A stretch of 12,915 bases of DNA. Origin: Pseudomonadota bacterium. GTDB lineage: Bacteria; Pseudomonadota; Alphaproteobacteria; Rhizobiales; Rhizobiaceae. This document shows, piece by piece, positions 6,919-12,390 of the stretch. Below the pieces are notes generated by a model. The model was not told where the DNA came from, did not search any database, and was given only the letters and a program-made list of their open reading frames with translations. The position numbers and the translations under genes are program-made. Every line of letters starts with the position of its first letter. Position 1 is the first letter of the stretch. Location: NCBI GenBank assembly GCA_023387775.1, contig JAEWHN010000333.1:1-12915 (forward strand), read 5' to 3'.

Positions 6919-7890
6919 ATGATCAGATCGATTGTGCGGGGCATCGGGTCCGCGCTGCCGCGCCGCATAATGAAGAATTCCGACTTCGAAGGCGTGGTGG
7001 AGACATCGGACGAGTGGATTGCGCAGCGCACCGGCATCCGACAGCGCCATATCGCGGCCGACGACGAGACGACCGCCTCCCTGGGTGAAGCGGCCGCACG
7101 CGCTGCCCTCGACAATGCGGGGCTGACCCCGGCCGACATCGACCTGATCGTGCTTGCGACCTCCACGCCCAACAACACTTTCCCCGCCACCGCGGTCGAG
7201 ATCCAGAACCGGCTCGGCATGCATCACGGCTTCGCCTTCGACATGCAGGCGGTGTGCTCGGGCTTCGTCTATGCCATCACCACGGCCGATCTCTACATTC
7301 GCGGCGGCATGGCCAAGCGCGTGCTTGTGATCGGCTCCGAAACCTTCTCGCGCATCCTTGACTGGAGCGACCGCTCCACCTGCGTGCTGTTCGGCGATGG
7401 CGCCGGCGCGCTGGTGCTGGAGGCCGATGAAGGGCAGGGCAGCATTGCCGATCGCGGCATTCTGGCTGCCAGCCTGCGCTCCGATGGCGCGCACAAGGAC
7501 AAGCTCTATGTCGACGGCGGCCCTTCCACCACCGGCCAGGTCGGGCACCTGCGCATGGAAGGCCGCGAGGTCTTCAAGCATGCGGTGGGCATGATCACCG
7601 ACGTGATCGAAGCGGTGTTTGCCCAGTCGGGCGTGGGCGCCGACGACATCGACTGGTTCGTGCCTCACCAGGCCAACAAGCGCATCATCGACGCCTCCGC
7701 CAAGAAGCTCGGCATCGCCGAGGAAAAGACCGTGGTCACGGTCAACCTGCATGGCAACACCTCGGCCGCTTCCGTGCCCTTGGCGCTTTCGGTGGCGGTG
7801 GCCGATGGCCGCATCAAGAAGGGCGACCTCGTTCTGCTCGAGGCGATGGGCGGCGGCTTCACCTGGGGTGCGGTGCTGCTTCGCTGGTAA
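6919..7890 (+). CDS. fabH: 3-oxoacyl-ACP synthase III (KAS III)
   Basis: The 323-residue thiolase-fold enzyme condenses an acyl-CoA starter with malonyl-ACP to begin fatty-acid synthesis. The catalytic triad is complete: Cys113 in MQAVCSGFVYA, His250 in WFVPHQANKRI, and Asn280 in VNLHGNTSAAS. Other family blocks are TSDEWIAQRTGIRQR (29-43), LATSTPNNTFPATA, LFGDGAGALVLE and the C-terminal LLEAMGGGFTWGAVLLRW. ATG 6919 has AGGA overlapping the plsX stop codon, a coupled arrangement. Coupling to plsX places the first step of chain building beside the first step of chain use. Transcription probably ends at the hairpin just after its stop. Confidence 0.97.
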   Translation: MIRSIVRGIGSALPRRIMKNSDFEGVVETSDEWIAQRTGIRQRHIAADDETTASLGEAAARAALDNAGLTPADIDLIVLATSTPNNTFPATAVEIQNRLGMHHGFAFDMQAVCSGFVYAITTADLYIRGGMAKRVLVIGSETFSRILDWSDRSTCVLFGDGAGALVLEADEGQGSIADRGILAASLRSDGAHKDKLYVDGGPSTTGQVGHLRMEGREVFKHAVGMITDVIEAVFAQSGVGADDIDWFVPHQANKRIIDASAKKLGIAEEKTVVTVNLHGNTSAASVPLALSVAVADGRIKKGDLVLLEAMGGGFTWGAVLLRW

Positions 7891-7892
7891 GC

Positions 7893-7927
7893 GTGCCTGG
7901 GCGGGCGTGTGAAAGCGCCCGCCGCAC
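7893..7927 (+). terminator. Strong GC hairpin after fabH, no U-tract
   Basis: GGCGGGCG (7900-7907) pairs with CGCCCGCC (7916-7923) around an 8-nt loop. GTGC (7893-7896) also pairs with GCAC (7924-7927) past a CTG bulge, giving 12 bp. It begins 3 nt after the fabH stop. No T-run follows, so full termination is uncertain. Confidence 0.5.
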
Positions 7928-7989
7928 ATGGCCGACAGAGGCATCCGCTGGCCGCCTGGCGGCGAAAACGATTCAAAATCAATTGGAAA

Positions 7990-8005
7990 GACCCAATGTT
8001 GGGTC
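7990..8005. repeat. Palindrome abutting the putative ihfA promoter
   Basis: GACCCAA-TG-TTGGGTC, a perfect 7-bp inverted repeat, ends directly before CTTGAC at 8006. Position and symmetry suit a dimeric regulator site. An RNA hairpin is less likely because it lies upstream of the -35. Confidence 0.45.
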
Positions 8006-8034
8006 CTTGACCTCGTCGGGGCAATTTTCTAACG
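8006..8034 (+). promoter_or_regulatory. Putative ihfA promoter
   Basis: CTTGAC (8006-8011), exactly 17 nt, then CTAACG (8029-8034), a fair match to the alphaproteobacterial pattern CTTGAC-N17-CTATAT. It lies downstream of the fabH hairpin, so ihfA likely has its own transcript with a leader of about 40 nt. Confidence 0.5.
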
Positions 8035-8082
8035 TCTCGCTTAATCGCAATTTCAGTTGTCTCTTGGATGGTTGCCGCTCGC

Positions 8083-8406
8083 ATGGCAGGAAAGACACTT
8101 ACGCGCGCCGATCTTGCAGAAGCCGTGTACCGAAAGGTCGGCCTTTCCCGCACAGAATCCGCGCAGTTGGTCGAGGCCGTTCTCGATGAGATCTGCGAAG
8201 CGATCGTTCGCGGCGAGACTGTGAAGCTTTCTTCCTTCGCCACCTTCCACGTGCGCGACAAGAACGAACGCATCGGCCGCAATCCCAAGACGGGCGAGGA
8301 AGTGCCCATCCTTCCGCGGCGGGTCATGACCTTCAAGGCCTCGAACGTGTTGAAGGACCGCATCCTCAGCGCTCACCAGAGCAAGGGCAAGGCCGGCGAA
8401 AAGTAG
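8083..8406 (+). CDS. ihfA: Integration host factor subunit alpha
   Basis: The 107-residue HU/IHF-family protein pairs with IHF-beta to bind and sharply bend DNA in nucleoid organisation, replication and sigma-54 promoter activation. The N-terminal helices read GKTLTRADLAEAVYRKVGLS (3-22). The beta-arm is KNERIGRNPKTGEEVPILPR (60-79), with Pro68 at the position that intercalates between base pairs. The C-terminal helix is KASNVLKDRILSAH. ATG 8083 (MAGKTLTRAD) agrees with the usual alpha-subunit N-terminus. An in-frame ATG at 8068 would add MVAAR; neither has a strong Shine-Dalgarno, so the start is not settled. It is preceded by its own promoter candidate. Confidence 0.93.
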   Translation: MAGKTLTRADLAEAVYRKVGLSRTESAQLVEAVLDEICEAIVRGETVKLSSFATFHVRDKNERIGRNPKTGEEVPILPRRVMTFKASNVLKDRILSAHQSKGKAGEK

Positions 8407-8430
8407 GCCTGCGGCTCGCGCGTTTTCGGG

Positions 8431-8447
8431 CCGCGCTTGCGGCGCGG
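8431..8447 (+). terminator. Possible weak terminator after ihfA
   Basis: CCGCGC (8431-8436) and GCGCGG (8442-8447) form a 6-bp GC stem with a 5-nt loop, followed only by TTG. It lies about 25 nt after the ihfA stop. The evidence is modest. Confidence 0.3.
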
Positions 8448-8490
8448 TTGATAAGGCCACCGGCGATTTCGGCCGGGCTTGAATGTTGCG

Positions 8491-8529
8491 GCACAAATCG
8501 CTGAAATAAAGCACGAATCGGCTTTGTGC
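8491..8529. repeat. GCAC(A/G)AATCG direct repeat plus inverted half-site
   Basis: Two 10-mers differ at one base and start 20 bp apart, about two helical turns on the same DNA face. GCACAAA (8491-8497) is matched by inverted TTTGTGC (8523-8529). Possible operator overlapping a merR promoter. Confidence 0.4.
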
Positions 8530-8588
8530 GATCTCGGTTGCCGGACAGTTCTGCCGCGGGTCGTGTTTTCAACCATGATCCAGGCGCG

Positions 8589-8602
8589 GAAAACCGGTTT
8601 TC
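8589..8602. repeat. Perfect 14-bp palindrome GAAAACCGGTTTTC
   Basis: A perfect dyad without spacer lies 125 bp before the MerR-family start. MerR proteins usually bind dyads between -35 and -10; no good promoter elements flank this one. It could be another regulator's site or chance. Confidence 0.4.
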
Positions 8603-8727
8603 GACGAAAAGATCGCGGCCGAACAACAGGATAGGCCCGTGTCCCGCAGCGGCGGGGCGCGGCCTTCGAGACGAAGCCCCATCGCCAAGGCCATGCGATC
8701 GGGCTGCTTGCGAGCGAGGGTTGCGCC

Positions 8728-9267
8728 ATGGAAAAAAGTCCCGACGCCTTCCGCACCATCAGCGAGGTAGCCGAAGACCTCGATCTGCCGCAGCACGTGC
8801 TGCGTTTTTGGGAAACGCGCTTCACCCAGATCAAGCCGATGAAGCGCGGTGGCGGCCGCCGCTACTACCGGCCGCAGGATGTCGAGCTGATCAAGGGCAT
8901 CCGCCACATGCTCTACGACCAGGGCTACACCATCAAGGGCGTGCAGAAGCTGCTGCGGGAAAACGGCAACCAGTTCCTGGTCGCGATCGGCAATGGTGAT
9001 GTCGCGGCGGTGGAGGCCATCGCCCAGCGCCAGCAGGCCGATGCGGTGCCGATGACCCAGGCCGCGCAGCCGCGCCTGGACGAGGAGATGCTGGTAGGAG
9101 AGCCGCGCGCCAAGCCCAGCCGCCGTTTCTTCGGCCTTGGCAAGGCAGACGACGAGGGGCCGGTGCAGCCCGGCAGTGGCAAGCTCTCTCGCGACAATCG
9201 CGCACTGCTGCAGGAAGCGTTGTTTGACCTGCTGGAATGCAAGCGGCTGCTTGACCAAGTGCGCTGA
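8728..9267 (+). CDS. MerR-family transcriptional regulator
   Basis: The 179-residue protein has an N-terminal MerR winged helix-turn-helix: FRTISEVAEDLDLPQHVLRF (8-27), WETRFTQIKPMKRGGGRRYY (28-47) and RPQDVELIKGIRHMLYDQGY (48-67). The wing carries the GGGRRYY pattern. TIKGVQKLLRENG begins the dimerisation helix. The rest (about 80-179) has an Ala/Gln-rich linker and a final helix RALLQEALFDLLECKRLLDQ. There is no metal-binding Cys/His cluster or drug-binding GyrI domain, so the effector is unknown. Only one Cys, near the C-terminus, is present. ATG 8728 has GCGAGGG about 8 nt upstream. I recall ihfA followed by merR in many rhizobial genomes, so this is a conserved core gene; its targets are unknown. 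Confidence 0.9.
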   Translation: MEKSPDAFRTISEVAEDLDLPQHVLRFWETRFTQIKPMKRGGGRRYYRPQDVELIKGIRHMLYDQGYTIKGVQKLLRENGNQFLVAIGNGDVAAVEAIAQRQQADAVPMTQAAQPRLDEEMLVGEPRAKPSRRFFGLGKADDEGPVQPGSGKLSRDNRALLQEALFDLLECKRLLDQVR

Positions 9268-9302
9268 CCTGCTTGAGCCGCCTCCGGGCGCCTAGTCTAG
9301 CC

Positions 9303-9345
9303 GCATTTGTGCGACGCCAGACGATTCCGTCTGGCCGCAAAATGC
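9303..9345. terminator. Bulged 18-bp hairpin between convergent merR and DUF2188 genes
   Basis: The left arm (9303-9323) reads GCATTT-G-TGCG-AC-GCCAGACG. Apart from the bulged G and AC it is fully complementary to the right arm CGTCTGGCCGCAAAATGC (9328-9345), around an ATTC loop: 18 pairs. It ends 1 bp before the DUF2188 stop codon (9347-9349). It lacks a long U-tract but probably serves as a bidirectional terminator or 3' stabiliser. Confidence 0.6.
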
Positions 9346-9346
9346 T

Positions 9347-9625
9347 CTAGCTATCCTTCTTGTCGCCGTCGGGCTCGGAAGCCGGCGTGTCGGTCACCTC
9401 GGTCTCCGGGCGGTCGCTGCCGACCGCCAGTTCCTCGTGCCATTCGCCTTCCGAATCCTGGTAGGAAATGCCTTCGGTCTTGCCCGACAGCCGCTGCTCG
9501 GCGGCTGCCGCCCTGGCGGCGTTGAGCGCTTCCTCATGGGTGCGGAAGGTCTCGGAATACACGTCGCCGAGCTTGTAGGCCCAGCCCCCGTCGTGTTCCA
9601 CGATCTGGTAGGTCACCTTGTTCAT
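9347..9625 (-). CDS. DUF2188-type small acidic protein
   Basis: The product has 92 residues. The N-terminal part VTYQIVEHDGGWAYKLGDVY (4-23), then FRTHEEALNAARAAAAEQR (27-45) and EGISYQDSEGEWHEEL (51-66), fits the DUF2188 pattern: a strand carrying HDGGW(A)YK, a helix with T-x-EEA, and a strand ending in a Trp. The tail (67-92) is acidic and probably disordered. The family's function is unknown. Two ATGs compete (9629-9631 and 9623-9625). The second is chosen because GGGAG is 7 nt from it and only 1 nt from the first. The gene lies 46 bp after the oxidoreductase stop and is probably on the same transcript. Confidence 0.75.
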   Translation of the reverse strand: MNKVTYQIVEHDGGWAYKLGDVYSETFRTHEEALNAARAAAAEQRLSGKTEGISYQDSEGEWHEELAVGSDRPETEVTDTPASEPDGDKKDS

Positions 9626-9632
9626 CGTCATG

Positions 9633-9637
9633 CTCCC
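9633..9637 (-). promoter_or_regulatory. Shine-Dalgarno deciding the DUF2188 start
   Basis: GGGAG on the minus strand has 7-nt spacing to ATG 9625 but 1-nt spacing to ATG 9631, so translation should begin at the inner ATG (MNKVTYQ). Confidence 0.6.
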
Positions 9638-9671
9638 GTTTCAAACCGGCATGCATGACAGGGGGCTGCCG

Positions 9672-10541
9672 CTATCTGTCGAGCCGCGCCATAAGCGAGC
9701 ACGTGTCCCAGCGTCCGCCGCCCATGCCCTGCACTTCCTTGTAGAACTGATCGACCAGCGCGGTGACGGGCAGCGCCGCTCCGTTGCGGTCGGCCTCCTC
9801 GAGGCAGATTTTCAGGTCCTTGCGCATCCAGTCCACTGCGAAGCCGAAGTCGTACTTGCCGTCGCGCATCGGCTTGTGACGGTTTTCCATCTGCCACGAG
9901 CCGGCCGCGCCCTTGGAGATAACCTCCACCACCTTCTCGATGTCGAGCCCGGCGCGCTTACCGAAGTTGATGCCTTCGGCCAGGCCCTGCACCAGACCGG
10001 CAATGCAGATCTGGTTGATCATCTTGGTGAGCTGGCCCGCGCCCACCGATCCCATCAGCCCCACCATGCGCGCATAGGCATCGATCACAGGACGCGCCTT
10101 GTCGAACACCTCCTGCTCGCCGCCGACCATCACGGTCAGCACACCGTTTTCAGCGCCTGCCTGGCCGCCGGAAACCGGCGCGTCGAGGAAGAAGAAGTCG
10201 CGCTCCTGCGCCGCTGCCGCCAGTTCGCGCGCCACCTCGGCCGAGGCCGTGGTGTTGTCGATGAAGATCGAGCCCTTCTTCATTGAATGGAAGGCGCCGT
10301 CCGGTCCGATGGTCACGCTGCGCAGGTCGTCGTCATTGCCGACGCAGCAGAACACGAAATCCTTGCCCTCGGCCGCCTCGCGCGGCGTCGGCGCATGGCT
10401 GCCGCCATGTTCGGCGACCCATTTCTGCGCCTTGGCCGCGGTGCGGTTGTAGACGGTGACGTCGTGGCCGCCCCTGTTCTTCAGATGGGCGGCCATCGGA
10501 TAGCCCATCACGCCAAGTCCCAGAAACGCCACCGATGCCAT
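9672..10541 (-). CDS. NAD(P)-dependent beta-hydroxyacid dehydrogenase family oxidoreductase
   Basis: The 289-residue protein belongs to the 3-hydroxyisobutyrate dehydrogenase family. The N-terminal Rossmann motif is FLGLGVMGYPMAAHL (6-20, GxGxxG) and VYNRTAAK follows strand 2. An Asn-Arg end rather than an acidic residue suggests possible NADP preference. The substrate motif DAPVSGGQAGAENGVLTVMV (120-139) and catalytic lysine K173 in GQLTKMINQ are intact, as is the cofactor-side RKDL (240-243). All active-site landmarks are present, so the enzyme should be functional. The substrate is not determined: 3-hydroxyisobutyrate, tartronate semialdehyde or succinic semialdehyde relatives share these motifs. 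ATG 10541 follows AGAGGA with 7-nt spacing; an upstream in-frame ATG at 10568 is less good. Confidence 0.88.
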   Translation of the reverse strand: MASVAFLGLGVMGYPMAAHLKNRGGHDVTVYNRTAAKAQKWVAEHGGSHAPTPREAAEGKDFVFCCVGNDDDLRSVTIGPDGAFHSMKKGSIFIDNTTASAEVARELAAAAQERDFFFLDAPVSGGQAGAENGVLTVMVGGEQEVFDKARPVIDAYARMVGLMGSVGAGQLTKMINQICIAGLVQGLAEGINFGKRAGLDIEKVVEVISKGAAGSWQMENRHKPMRDGKYDFGFAVDWMRKDLKICLEEADRNGAALPVTALVDQFYKEVQGMGGGRWDTCSLMARLDR

Positions 10542-10584
10542 TCTCGATCCTCTCGCTGATTTTTGCATAGTGCTGTCAGCGTCA

Positions 10585-10613
10585 GGTCTATGGCATGGGC
10601 GGGATTCGTCAAG
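10585..10613 (-). promoter_or_regulatory. Putative promoter of the oxidoreductase-DUF2188 operon
   Basis: On the minus strand CTTGAC (10613-10608), 17 nt, TAGACC (10590-10585). The -35 matches the alphaproteobacterial consensus exactly. It lies about 44 nt before ATG 10541, in the gap behind the ABC permease hairpin. Confidence 0.5.
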
Positions 10614-10698
10614 GGAGAGCTACGCGTGGCGACTGGTCCAGCGGCAACTGCAGCGGCCCGGGGCGCGTTGGCCGGAGATAGAGACGCGCTGCATGCCG

Positions 10699-10724
10699 CC
10701 CGGCCGGCGATTTCGCCGGCCGGG
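10699..10724 (-). terminator. GC-rich hairpin after the ABC permease genes, no U-tract
   Basis: CCCGGCCGGCGA (10699-10710) and TCGCCGGCCGGG (10713-10724) are perfect complements separated by 2 nt, so in RNA about 11 bp with a 4-nt loop. It lies 16 bp beyond the permease stop and probably marks the 3' end of the ABC operon. Confidence 0.55.
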
Positions 10725-10739
10725 TGAGGGGATGAAAAA

Positions 10740-11573
10740 CTATCGCTTCAGATGGCGGGTGATGCGTCGTTCGACCCAGTCCACCCCGTTGCGCAGCGTT
10801 TCCACCATCGACAGGTAGATCAGAGCCGCCCATAGATAGGTCTGGAAGTCGAAGGTGCGCGAATAGGCCCTGCGCGTCTCGCCCATCAGGTCGTAGACGG
10901 TGATGATGGCAATGATTGCCGAGCCCTTGATCATCAGGATGATCTCGTTGCCATAGGGGCGTAGCGCCACGATCAGCGCCTGGGGCAGGATGATTTTGCG
11001 CATGGTCTGGAACTTCGACAGGCCAAGCGCAGCTGCTGCCTCCCACTGGCCCTTCGACACGCTCTCTATCGCGCCGCGCAGGATCTCGGCCTGGTAGGCG
11101 GCCGTGTTGAGCGAGAAGGCAAGCACGCCGCAATACCAGGCTTCGCGGAAGAAGGTCCACAGCCCCACCGCTTCCAGTTGCGGACGGAAGGAGCCCAAGC
11201 CGTAATAGATCAGGAATGTCTGTGCCAGCAGCGGCGTGCCGCGGAAGAAATAGACATAGCCATAGGCAAGCCCGTTGAGCAGCCGGTTCTTCGCCATGCG
11301 CGCATAGGCGATCGGCACGGAAAGCAGTGCGCCGACCACCATCGAAACGGATACCAGCGTCAGCGTCACCCCGACACCGCGCAGGTAAAGCGGCGCGTAT
11401 TTCTCGAACAGCGCCGGGTTCCAGGCGTTGAACAGGTAGAGCACCAGACCGATGCCCATCAGCCCCCACAGCGCCACGAGCGCGGTTCCCAGCACGCGTT
11501 CGCGCGGCCAGCCGCGCGCGGGCAGGGGCGGACGGTCGACGATTTTTTGGGAAGATTGCACCGCGGTGCTCAT
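10740..11573 (-). CDS. Polar amino-acid ABC transporter permease (HisM/ArtM type)
   Basis: The 277-residue inner-membrane permease is one of two that form the channel of a polar amino-acid uptake system. A polar cytoplasmic N-terminus of about 28 residues precedes the first helix (LGTALVALWGLMGIGLVLYL). Next comes the HisM family block YLRGVGVTLTLVSVSMVVGA, then YFFRGTPLLAQTFLIYYGLG. The EAA loop that docks on the ATPase is EAAAALGLSKFQTMRKIILP (178-197). The start ATG 11573 overlaps the stop of the preceding permease gene (ATGA) and has GGAGG 7 nt upstream, indicating translational coupling. The substrate is probably a basic or other polar amino acid but is not defined by sequence. Confidence 0.92.
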   Translation of the reverse strand: MSTAVQSSQKIVDRPPLPARGWPRERVLGTALVALWGLMGIGLVLYLFNAWNPALFEKYAPLYLRGVGVTLTLVSVSMVVGALLSVPIAYARMAKNRLLNGLAYGYVYFFRGTPLLAQTFLIYYGLGSFRPQLEAVGLWTFFREAWYCGVLAFSLNTAAYQAEILRGAIESVSKGQWEAAAALGLSKFQTMRKIILPQALIVALRPYGNEIILMIKGSAIIAIITVYDLMGETRRAYSRTFDFQTYLWAALIYLSMVETLRNGVDWVERRITRHLKR

Positions 11574-12286
11574 CGCTTGGCCTCCGTCTTGCCGACGGCA
11601 CGCTCGATGGCGCCGATTCCGAAGGAGGAGATGATGGCTAGCGCCAGATAGATCAGGCACGCGACGCTGAAGAACAAGAAGGCCTCCTTCGTCACGCGCG
11701 CCGCGATCTGCGATTGGCGCAGTATGTCCGAAAGGCCGATCACCGACACCAAAGCCGTGTCCTTGAGCAGGATCAGCCAGAGGTTGGCGAGGCCAGGAAG
11801 CGCGATGCGGACCAGTTGCGGCAGGATGACCAGGCGCGTTGTCTGGCCCTTGGAGAGGCCGATGGAATAGCCGCCTTCGTACTGGCCGAGGGGAATGGCA
11901 CGGAAGGCCGAGAGAAACACCTCGCTGGCGTAGGATGAAAACACCACGCCCAGCGCCACCATGCCGGCGACGAAGCTGTTGATCTCGACGGTGGTACCGG
12001 GGCTGAACAGCTGCACCGCCTGCTGGATGCCGAACTGGGCGCCGTAGAACACGAGAAACAGCGTCAGCAGCTCGGGCAGGCCGCGGAAGATGGTTGTGTA
12101 GATATTGCCGGCCAGCCGCATCGACGGTTCCGCCGATTGCTTCGCCACCGCCACCAGGAAGCCGATGATCAGCCCCAGCGGCAGCGTGGCCAATGCCAGC
12201 GATACGGTGACGAATACGCCGTAGGCAATGCTACGGCTCCAGCCTTCGGGGCCCCAGCTGAGCAGCGTCCAAACTGCGCTCTCCAT
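11570..12286 (-). CDS. Polar amino-acid ABC transporter permease (HisQ type)
   Basis: The 238-residue inner-membrane permease partners the next gene. Family features are SIAYGVFVTVSLALATLPLG (19-38), IFRGLPELLTLFLVFYGAQF (66-85) and an EAA-type loop QYEGGYSIGLSKGQTTRLVI (135-154), in which EGG replaces EAA. LKDTALVSVIGLSDILR (174-190) is also typical. About five membrane helices are predicted. The frame extends further upstream, but ATG 12286 (MESAVWTL) is preceded by AAGAAGG at 7 nt and starts at the expected place before helix 1. It lies 104 bp after the binding-protein stop, with a hairpin between, and overlaps the next permease by 4 nt. Confidence 0.92.
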   Translation of the reverse strand: MESAVWTLLSWGPEGWSRSIAYGVFVTVSLALATLPLGLIIGFLVAVAKQSAEPSMRLAGNIYTTIFRGLPELLTLFLVFYGAQFGIQQAVQLFSPGTTVEINSFVAGMVALGVVFSSYASEVFLSAFRAIPLGQYEGGYSIGLSKGQTTRLVILPQLVRIALPGLANLWLILLKDTALVSVIGLSDILRQSQIAARVTKEAFLFFSVACLIYLALAIISSFGIGAIERAVGKTEAKR

Positions 12287-12337
12287 GCATGTGCCTTCTT
12301 TTTCGGGAGTTTTCTTGTGATGGCCCGTAACATTGCA

Positions 12338-12362
12338 AACGGCGGGATTTGGTCCCGCCGTT
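12338..12362 (-). terminator. Intercistronic hairpin between binding-protein and permease genes
   Basis: AACGGCGGGA (12338-12347) pairs with TCCCGCCGTT (12353-12362) around a 5-nt loop: 10 bp. It lies 28 bp after the binding-protein stop and has no U-tract. It may partly terminate or protect the 3' end, so that binding protein exceeds permease. Confidence 0.6.
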
Positions 12363-12390
12363 CGGTGGTCAGAGCGACGATGTTGCGCGT

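Larger units (their letters stand above)
8407..8727 (+). promoter_or_regulatory. 321-bp gap ihfA-merR: repeats, palindrome and promoter candidate
   Basis: No convincing gene lies in this gap. It contains, in order: a weak hairpin (8431-8447); a promoter-like CTTGAA (8478-8483), 17 nt, CTGAAA (8501-8506); a direct repeat GCACAAATCG (8491-8500) and GCACGAATCG (8511-8520), 20 bp apart and 9/10 identical, with an inverted TTTGTGC at 8523-8529; and a perfect 14-bp palindrome at 8589-8602. The first direct repeat falls between -35 and -10 and the second near +1, which suits a repressor site. A transcript from here would have a leader of about 210 nt. No tRNA fold was found. Confidence 0.4.

Noticed and set aside
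5801..6919. Minus-strand frame of 372 codons
   Set aside because: Exact antisense of plsX, whose conserved blocks are all on the plus strand.
6916..7944. Minus-strand frame of 342 codons
   Set aside because: Antisense of fabH, whose catalytic Cys, His and Asn are intact; the His/Gly-rich translation has no family features.
8407..8727. Possible tRNA or small gene between ihfA and merR
   Set aside because: No cloverleaf or T-loop GTTCGA-type motif found by eye; the short frames have no ribosome-binding site and Arg/Pro-rich shadows.
10609..11601. Second minus-strand frame of 330 codons over the HisM-type permease gene
   Set aside because: Arg-rich alternate frame; the real permease has helices and an EAA loop, and the ATGA overlap fits its start.
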